A stretch of DNA of 64,000 nt from contig CAJNOJ010000016.1 of the NCBI GenBank assembly GCA_905250025.1, positions 496,001-560,000 of the forward strand, written 5' to 3'. Numbering within the stretch: the first letter of the stretch is position 1; the number at the start of each line of letters is the position of its first letter. The translations under genes and the position numbers were made by a program. The notes beneath the pieces are model-generated. The model saw nothing but the letters and a program-made list of their open reading frames with translations. It was not told where the DNA came from and did no database searches. Positions 56,386 through 64,000 of this stretch are shown here, piece by piece. Source of the stretch: Adineta ricciae (Eukaryota; Rotifera; Eurotatoria; Adinetida; Adinetidae).

Positions 56386-56756
56386 AATTCGTCTTCTTTT
56401 TCTGTTTATTGTAATTAACCAAGTATTGTTCGTTGTTATATTTGCAGTTAAGTTTACCACTAAATTTGCTTTTTTATTTAAGTTGTTCATAAGTACATTA
56501 AATCTTTGTAAGATCAGCAGAAATGTTTAGTTCCTTCAGTCAAACGGGGCCGTCGATGGGCGTCGAAAGTCGAATATAATTCAACGAAAATGTCTCTGTT
56601 TTGCTCTGAATTGTGAAGAAAGGGCAAATTCACTTTCATTACTCACTTGCTTACACTCTTTGTTCTGTAACAACGAAAAAAGAAATACAAAGAAAAAAAC
56701 ATAATTTTCTTCTTTGAGAGCAAGTTTACACCTGTGTGTATTTGATAAGAAATAAC
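56386..56756. other. Intergenic, no gene seen
   Basis: Between arginine deiminase and the P450, same strand. No feature beyond AT-rich sequence. Confidence 0.45.
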
Positions 56757-58568
56757 ATGTTTATTATTGTAGCGATAGTCGCAATTCTAATCTATCGATT
56801 TATTTCATACCTTTGGACATTAAAGTCAACTTATGAATATTTCAAACTTCGGAATATTCCCGGTCCGCCACCTCGATTTTTCTTCGGTCATTATCTAACC
56901 CTGTGGAATACGCCGTCTTATCCAAACCAAATTCGCGAATGGACGCATCAATACGGATCGATCTATGGTCTTTTCGAAGGTAGACGTCCTATGTACGTCG
57001 TCTCCGATGTTGACGTTCTACAAGAAGTGTTTATTAAGCAATTTTCATCGTTTCATTCTCGTCGAACCAATCTTCTCATTGATATTCTGAAACACAAAGG
57101 TGCAAATCTATTCACTGCGCACGCGAATGAATGGCGACGACAGAGGCATGTCATCAATCCAACGTTTACAACATTAAAAGTAAAATCAATGATACCATTG
57201 ATAAACAAATGTATCGAATCAATGATCGTCAAAGTCAATGAAATAAGTGGCAAAGAATTCAACATTTACGCACTGTACAAACGATTAACTATGGACGTCA
57301 TCTGTAAGTTCGTACGGTAGAAAAAAACATTTTAATATACAGTTCAGTAGTGCAAATAAAACACTTTGTCATCTTGCCCGAAAAATACAAATCTACGCTC
57401 TGATGCCTTCATCTATATGCATAACATTGATAGTTTTTTTTTCATAGGTCACTGTGCCTTTGGTATTAATACTGATATGCAAAATGATGTGAGTAATATC
57501 TACATGAAGCAAGCCATGGCATGTTTTGCAACCGATCCGGAGATGTTTCCTATCGTGAAACTATCTAATGTACTACCGTTTCTCAATCCTTTATTAACTC
57601 GAATCATGCAAAGCGGCATTTGTCTCATCAATGCATTGTCTAAATACGTGCCTTCGTTGATCAGCCCGATCGAAACGATACCTATCTTTTGGTTCATCGG
57701 ACAAGTTGAAGTATTAATCAAGCAAAGACTAGCATCGGGAGAGAAAAAAACGGATTTACTTCAATTAATGTTGGACGCTGCAGCACATGATGATGTTAAG
57801 GTGAAATGAGCATCCATGCTTTTACATTTGCTATGAAAGTAATTCAACTATTTTAGAACGATAAAACCGATGACTCGATGTCCAGACATCTTCATCACAC
57901 AGAAGTAGTGATGAATGTTTTTCTCTTTATGATTGCTGGTTTTGAAACAACATCCGCTGTTTTAGCCTATTCAACTTATGTGCTAGCTACGCATTCCGAT
58001 ATTCAAACGAAATTACGAACGGAGATCAATGAGTCTTGGAAAGAAGATGATGACGAATTGAATTATGAAATCATATCGGATATGACATATATGGATTATT
58101 TCGTTCGGGAAGTTCTACGCATGTATCGAATATCAGGTCAGAACAGCACTCGATTATGTAATGCGACAACGACTGTTTGTAATCATCAAATCGATAAGGG
58201 TATAATATTCGTCTGTTTCTCACTGTAAAATGTAAATGATCTATTCCATAGGATGTGTCATTCTCGTAGATGTTTACACTGTTCATTACAGTGCGGAGCT
58301 TTGGGGTCCAGATGATCCAAATTTGTTCATTCCAGAACGTCATGCAGTCAAACGTCATCCGGTTGCGTTTATGGGATTTGGTATTGGACCGCGCAATTGT
58401 GTAGGAATGCGGTTTGCTTTGATGGAATTGAAAATGTGTTTAGCGCGTCTATTACGCACGTATGATATCCTTCCTGGTGAAAAGATCGAAAAAGGTATGA
58501 CCCATCGGAAACCGTCCATTCTTAGACCAGAAGCTATCTATGTACAGTTACACAGACGATCGATGTGA
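56757..58568 (+). CDS. Cytochrome P450 (clan 3-like)
   Basis: Exons 56757-57303, 57448-57800, 57857-58199 and 58252-58568 join in phase to 519 residues. An N-terminal membrane anchor (FIIVAIVAILIYRFISYLW) is followed by the Pro hinge IPGPPPRFFFGHY. The C-helix is NEWRRQRHVINPTF, the I-helix AGFETTSAVLAY (oxygen-binding AGxxT), the K-helix VREVLRMYR (ExxR), and the PERF region FIPERHA. The heme loop FGIGPRNCVGMRFALMELK carries the axial Cys. The F..GPRNCVG and AGFETTS spellings match CYP3-clan enzymes. Microsomal monooxygenase; substrate unknown. I chose the ATG at 56757 because no ATG lies before it in frame. Confidence 0.92.
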
Positions 58569-59832
58569 TTCAACAGCGAATTGGATTGTATAAACCTTTT
58601 GATTGTTTTACTGTTTATTTTCAATAAAGCTTTATTGGTTGATCTTCGTTCTGAATGACATCGTTCACTATTGTTGAATATGAAATATTATAGTCAATAA
58701 ATCTTATTCTTCAGTATTGTTGATATACCCGTATTTTCAGATTTTATCCTTGGTGAATAGACGATAGACAATGCACATGCTATTTGTAATGTAATAGGAT
58801 AGACACAATAATTTCCTTTCACTTTCGTTTCTATTGTTCTTAGTAGGGCTCTATGTATCCAGTTACCTTCCATTATGTACTTTGGAATGTATGACGACTA
58901 CAAATATAACTCACACCATCTAATTACTCCCAATCATACTTCCTCGGTGAATCATCGTTAAAATCAAAGATCGATCGAAAGTATTTCGATTCAATACTTT
59001 ATTTACTTATAATGCAAATCAATGATTTGTGGCGAAATAGAAGATAATGCTATTCACATCTTTCCATTTCTTTTTCATATTGATCGGTATGAATATGTGA
59101 AGATACCTACAGACACGAAAAATAAATCATCCTGATTGATAATAATACCGAGCTTTTTTTATCATTGGGTTTTATTCGGGGAAAAGCTACGCCCATCACA
59201 ATAATTTTTAACACGTTCTACTGGGCGGGTATCGTGGGTAGATTTGTCCTTAACAAACAACCCCGATCAACAGCTTCGCGTTTTAAAATAGTACTTATTT
59301 GACACGAAGACAATGAGTTGTTCCACCATGTGAGACCAACTACATAGCCCTACAACTACTACAAAGTTTTCCAACAAATTTTGGTGCTGGATCATTTCTA
59401 TATGCCTTCTCCTACAACCACTATTTATATGTTCAAAAACTAGTAATTCGAAAAATAATATACCCGTTGCGGGTCTACCAAGCAAGCTACATTAGGTGCA
59501 TCAAAGGGACAATCCGAATCTTTCATTGGAGACTAAGAAAGATAGGAGAAATCACATCACCTCATAAGTACAGCTAAAAATGTATTTTGTATTCTTTTCC
59601 AGTTTGGTTATTACATATGTATATCCATATTTTTTATTCTCTTATTATTATTAATTAAACCTGTATTTTTCCTATTTTGCTCCATAATTAGACCATAGAC
59701 AAAAAAATAAGACGTTGCTTTAAGATCAATAAACACAAGATGTGGAGAAAAAAATAAACGAAGAAAAAAGAAAAAGGAAATTATTTAATACACACACACA
59801 GAGAAATCTGACATGTACATAGATATCGTTGA

Positions 59833-59867
<35 letters not shown>

Positions 59868-59991
59868 TCTTCATTCATTGGCGCACATTCGAACTGAGGC
59901 GTTTTCCTGAGAATAAAAAATGTACACACATGCCCAGTACTACAATGTGGTATGCTATGTCACGGATAGGATGAGAAAGAGAAGCGGAATG
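58569..59991. other. 1.4 kb between convergent genes, no gene seen
   Basis: Between the P450 (+) and CKS gene (-). TTTTCAATAAAGCTTTATTG at 58617 is a likely poly(A) signal. A GAGAGAGAGAGAG microsatellite lies at about 59836-59862 and a CACACACACA run at 59791. Short frames have no motifs. Confidence 0.45.
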
Positions 59992-60445
59992 CTATTTCAT
60001 ATGTAGGGCACTATACTGTTGTTGTTGTGCTTGAGCCGCCGCCGCCGCTGCTCGCTGTTGTTGAACTTGTTGACTAACTTTAAGTGAACGACGGAATAGC
60101 AGAATATGTGGTTCTAAGACGATAAACAACTGATCTTGTCCGGTTCTCTGTGCAAGTCGTCATCCTTACCTGGCTCGTGTATCATAAAATGAACCCAACC
60201 GAGCGATTGTTGAACACCGAGATGACGCCATTCATGCTCAGTTAATAATCGACCTTTAGGTACTTTCTTAGCGATTTCCTTCGGTAAGATCACATGACGG
60301 TATTCATACATTTCCTAAATAGAAGCGAGAAATTTCCTATTAAATACAATTACAAACATTCTCGTACATCTTTATATGTATCCGAATAGTAGATCTGTTC
60401 TTTTTGAGATTCTTTATCCTTTTGTGCTGCATCTTTTGCGGCCAT
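59992..60445 (-). CDS. Cyclin-dependent kinase regulatory subunit (CKS)
   Basis: Exons 60368-60445, 60170-60314 and 59992-60113 join in phase to 114 residues. The core is canonical: [55 protein letters not shown] and [12 protein letters not shown], with the HxPEPH hinge and the anion-pocket residues (Arg of YRH, Trp of GWVH, Arg of FRR). Instead of ending soon after, it has a 30-residue tail, [20 protein letters not shown] then a short end, rich in Gln and Ala. Binds CDKs and docks phosphorylated substrates. A diverged paralogue follows immediately upstream on the same strand. Confidence 0.93.
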
Positions 60446-60637
60446 ATTGACGAGGAAATAAATAACGTTGGAAGCGACGATTGACAACAAAAATATAATC
60501 TGTTTCTATCTAAAAGAAATTCAATTATGTTCGTTGAACGAATAAAAATTCCATTGAAAAAAGAAAGTACAAAGTCGAAATTCACAAAGTAAAAGCATCT
60601 GACATTACTAAAGAGAAAAAGAAAGAAATCTTCCTGC

Positions 60638-61230
60638 TTATCGATCACAATGACTTTCAAAGTTTGATCCGTGAAATTCATTGTTATAATTATTAGTGAT
60701 TAACTTATAAGGATTAACAGCCATTCGAAGTGCGCCACGAAGATTGAGACCATTCTTAGTATTTGTTGAATCAGCAAGCGGATAGTTCGACGACGAGTTC
60801 ATCGTTGCACTCAATGGTATACGTGTTGTTGGAAAATGCGTATTCTGTTGCGATAAAATGGATGAGTCAGTATCAACACGATGTTTTAAAGAGCGACGAA
60901 ACATGAGTACAAACGGTTCTAATAGAATAGAAACAACTTTCTCAAATTTCCAAATCAAAGAATGAATTCTACCTGGTTTATGAATGAGATAATGCTCCCA
61001 ATGAGCTCCTTGCTTGATTCCCAATGCACGCCATTCACATTCGTCCATTAAACGATTTTTTGGTATCAAGGAAACCATACCTTTATCCAAAATGATATGT
61101 CGATATTGATATGTATCATCTTCATCTAAACTCGACGAATAGAGAAACGATGTTCGCGTAAAGACTCGACTCGAGTGGACTTACATATTGCTGAATAGCG
61201 TGGCGATTTTGCTGGTTGATTGGCGGGCAT
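60638..61230 (-). CDS. Diverged CKS paralogue with long tail
   Basis: Exons 61185-61230, 60973-61125 and 60638-60918 join in phase to 159 residues. The CKS core is recognisable: AIYEDDTYQYRHIILDKGMV, IPKNRLMDECEWRALGIKQG, HWEHYLIHKPEPFVLMFRRS. It has HKPEPF in place of the HxPEPH hinge, WEH where the usual sequence is WVH, and a shortened first strand. After the core comes an ~80-residue disordered Ser/Asn-rich tail (ILSQQNTHFPTTRIPLSA..). It shares both intron positions with the CKS gene next to it (60445), so the two arose by tandem duplication. The hinge change could affect strand exchange or CDK binding. Confidence 0.85.
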
Positions 61231-61454
61231 TGTGGAGAAAAACTTGGAATGAATAGTAGAATCTAGAAAGAACTAATGACACAACAACTAGAATATATCC
61301 AAATAATTTTATAGAAAAAGAGAAATGTGTACATGTTTATCTTTTTCGAAAAAATAAACTGTTTGTACATAGAAAAGAAACTGCAGAAAGAGAAGAGGAA
61401 CGTAATTAATCTTTTTTTTTTCACTCGATCACCTATCCAATTAAGACTAGATAT

Positions 61455-62957
61455 TTATTCCGTTTTTAACATTTCATAGAACTTTCGTTGTTCTTTTTGT
61501 TTGAAATCTTCCTTCGGCAGCGCACGTTTCAGTCCGCCATCCCATTCCAAGTCGACGAAGCCACCTTGCTTGGCGATAACTGCTTTCACACGACGAGCAA
61601 AGTCGACTGAATTTTCATTTTCTTTAATGGTCATCGGGGGTAAATAGTAAACATCTACAACAATCGCCCAGGATGTCATCATTAAGATTAAATATTGAAA
61701 TAGATCGTGTTTAGATGAATTCCAAAAAGCATCACCAAAACGATTATCATATTTAATCGCGACTGGATAGATTGGCGCTTCTGTGATTTCAAAACAACCT
61801 TTTTTGAACATCATTACCGACGTATTATTGATACATGTGCCTTCGGGAAAGATCAAGATTGGTAGATTATCTTTGACTTGAATGTGTTCGCGCATTTTTT
61901 CGGCAACCATATGACGATCTTTCGCTTCGGAACGTTCAAACCAAATGTGGTTGGCCGTATTCGATAAAGTTCGTTGAACCATACCAAAAAAACCGCCATG
62001 TTTTTGTCCGATCATAGAAAAACTATTGTCAGTTGAAAGTATGATAACATCGATAGGTGAAGTATGATTTGCCACGCAAATTGAACCAGATTTAGCACGA
62101 TGTTCCGTATTATGATATGTTATTATAGCAGAGAAGACACGGGATAAAATACGATGTAGGACGATATTGATATAAAATCCATAGCGTAATTTGGCGTTCT
62201 TTCCTGGAAAATATTTGAGAAATACTGCTGAGCACAACATCCAAAGAATAGCGAGAATGAATAGACAGAGACGAAATGGAAATAGGATAAAATAACGAAC
62301 GCAAAAGCCGAGAAACCAAAGTGCGGTAATACGTAAAGAGAAATATTCGTGTTGTTGTTGAGTACGAGTTAATAGATTCCAAACGGCCATTTCTTCAGCG
62401 GATGAAAAACGTTTTGTTACTTCGTCATCAACGATAGCTTCAAGACCTTGACGGGTATAATCCATAATATCTCCTTTAAAAGAAGAAAAAGCAAACGAAC
62501 TTGAGTATAACAAGTGGCAGTCTCAAATCTTACCTAATCGAAATTGAATGTCTGATTGTGATGAACCTCGTGAGACTTTCTGCTGAACATCCAATGCCGT
62601 TTCCAATGATGTTTCATTTGTCTCGTTAGACTTCGTTTCATCATTTTTAGTTGAACCACTTACTAATGGTGTGTCAGAAGTCATTTCGATAGGGTCATCG
62701 GATGACCTTTCTACTAGATTAGATGTACTTGAGTTCGGAGTAGATGTCGATGGTTCATCGGAAGATTCATTGGAAAGTTCTTTGTCGTTTTTTATTTTCG
62801 TGGCATAATCAAATATGAATCCGAGTATTCGAACATAGAGACTTCGCACTCCAAGTGAACAATTCATTGCAGCGAGTGCAAGTACGAGAGCAGCTATGCT
62901 GATCATCGGTGTGCATAGGAGTCCTATGATTGTGAATATTTGTGCCGTTGTTGCCAT
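61455..62957 (-). CDS. Glycerol-3-phosphate acyltransferase, GPAT3/4 type
   Basis: Exons 62534-62957 and 61455-62473 join at G|GA to 480 residues. An N-terminal hydrophobic segment is followed by a Ser/Glu-rich low-complexity linker (about 55-135), then EAIVDDEVTKRFSSAEEMAV and two membrane helices. The acyltransferase domain carries motif I NHTSPIDVIIL (HxxxxD), motif II around HIWFERSEAKDRH, motif III LPILIFPEGTCINNTSVMMF and motif IV IYPVAIKYD. It ends GGFVDLEWDGGLKR as in GPAT3/4 (AGPAT6/9). Makes lysophosphatidic acid in the ER, the first step of glycerolipid and triacylglycerol synthesis. Confidence 0.93.
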
Positions 62958-63741
62958 GATTTAATTACCAGTTAGTATCAAAGTCTAGAAGAAGAACTAA
63001 ACAGTATGAAGAAATTGAATGGTACAAAGATCAACAAACTTGATAGAATAAATCATTTTGAAAATAAAAAAAAGAAAGAAAGAAAAGATATATTTTTCTC
63101 TCATGACTCGCGTTCTGTTGATCATTCTGTTCATAAGAAATAATCATACAGGCAACCAAGTGTCTACACTGTTTTTCTTTCTCTTTTCGTAGATATAGTT
63201 CGATTATTGGATTCTCTCTTTCGTGAAAAGAAAACATGCGATGACGGACTAATCACATTGTGTTTCGAAACCCTCGATCAGGAATGGATATATATATATA
63301 TGCGTATTATAAACATACGATAGAACGGAAAGAAAACAAGATAATGAAAAGAGAAGAGAAGAGAAGCTACGCAAGCAAGAAGAACAAAACTAATGATAAA
63401 TAAAGTAAGTCTTATTTGATTAAAATTGATGTTCGGCCAAAAAAAATAGCACAAGTCACAATGAAGCCCAAGCGAGATTCGATTATCATATCACGAAATT
63501 GAATCAGGATTAATAAATGAAAGAAAAGTCAGGTATATATGTATATATCACGAAAACAGATAATATTATGATTGTTCGCAAAAAAGAACAAGTTGCTTAA
63601 ATTGTTTCGGAATGTTTCTCATCTGCGATTGGCTTTATACCATGTTGAGGAACGGTTACGATATTACCCAACGGCGCCATTGCTCTCATCGAATGTAACG
63701 ACAATCTTGAAATATAGAAAAGAAAAAGACATCTTTCGTTT
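62958..63741. other. Intergenic, no gene seen
   Basis: Promoter side of GPAT3/4. TATATATATATATG at about 63289-63302 and an AAAGAAAGAAAGAAAAG run near 63070 are simple repeats. Nothing else recognised. Confidence 0.4.
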
Positions 63742-63972
63742 TTATTTTAACATCTTTGCAGCTTCGGCGGCGTACCGGTGTAAGCAAAATATACTGATAC
63801 CAGCCAAGAGCAAGAAAAGAATACAACTAGTAAAGATAGTTTTCAGCTCAAAATCCTAAAACATCACGAAAAAAGTTGTTTTATTTTTTTAGAAGAAAAA
63901 GTTTCCAATGAAATTTACTTTCAGGAGGATAATCACGACAATTAAGTTTAATGGAATACGAAAGTAATTCAT
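63742..63972 (-). CDS. Possible small membrane protein (two exons)
   Basis: Exons 63919-63972 (MNYFRIPLNLIVVIILLK) and 63855-63742 join at phase 0 to 55 residues. Two hydrophobic stretches (LNLIVVIILL and [16 protein letters not shown]) are separated by DFELKT. No homology recognised. It may be a genuine micro-membrane protein, or the 3' part of a gene continuing past the window edge. Confidence 0.3.
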
Positions 63973-64000
63973 CACAGTCGCACGTGCTATTATATTAAAC

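Noticed and set aside
1-64000. CRISPR arrays, tRNA or rRNA genes, retroelement coding regions
   Set aside because: None was recognised by eye; no regularly spaced identical repeats, no cloverleaf with B-box that held up, and no reverse transcriptase or integrase motifs in any frame.

Overview
The window looks like nuclear DNA of a small invertebrate. It is AT-rich, genes carry many very short introns (about 33-70 nt, GT..AG), and the gene set is plainly animal: Slit, TRIM37, Golgi pH regulator, ERG-type potassium channel, ENT nucleoside transporter, ELOVL elongase, CKS, GPAT3/4, peptide-type GPCRs, nuclear receptors and a Hedgehog-type autoprocessing domain. Mixed among these are genes of families normally bacterial, fungal or plant: arginine deiminase, GH19 chitinase with a hevein domain, an Old Yellow Enzyme oxidoreductase and a HipA-like kinase-fold protein. 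That mixture, with the compact introns, suggests a bdelloid rotifer. This is inference; no species marker was read.

Layout. 1-10.4 kb is accessory: an inverted-repeat-bounded stretch (50-1835), two near-identical nuclear receptor genes (3408-4635 and 9134-10363) in a direct segmental duplication, a four-exon nucleotidyltransferase-like gene between them, and an AT-rich ~125 bp tandem repeat interrupted by a 111 bp-arm palindrome (6.1-7.3 kb). 10.9-23.4 kb is gene-dense: ERG channel (-), HipA-like protein (-), ENT transporter (-), ankyrin/armadillo protein (+), GPCR (-). 23.4-26.8 kb shows no gene. 26.8-30.5 kb holds the oxidoreductase, a small secreted Cys-rich protein and a four-TM protein (all -), followed by another empty 2.5 kb. 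33-40.4 kb holds GPHR, the secreted Hog protein, ELOVL (all +), a second GPCR (-) and a small coiled-coil protein (-). 41.2-48 kb is one many-exon slit gene (-). 49-58.6 kb holds GH19 chitinase (+), TRIM37 (-), an unrecognised protein (+), arginine deiminase (+) and a cytochrome P450 (+). 60-63 kb holds two tandem CKS genes and GPAT3/4 (all -).

No operon-like shared pathway is evident; neighbours are functionally unrelated, as usual in animal genomes. Most exon joins below were checked by hand for GT/AG ends and summed phase, and several give totals divisible by three. The most unusual item is the gene at 35399-36573: a signal peptide, an eight-cysteine domain and a complete Hedgehog-like Hog domain, with no Hedge domain. 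No tRNA, rRNA, CRISPR array or recognisable retroelement was seen.
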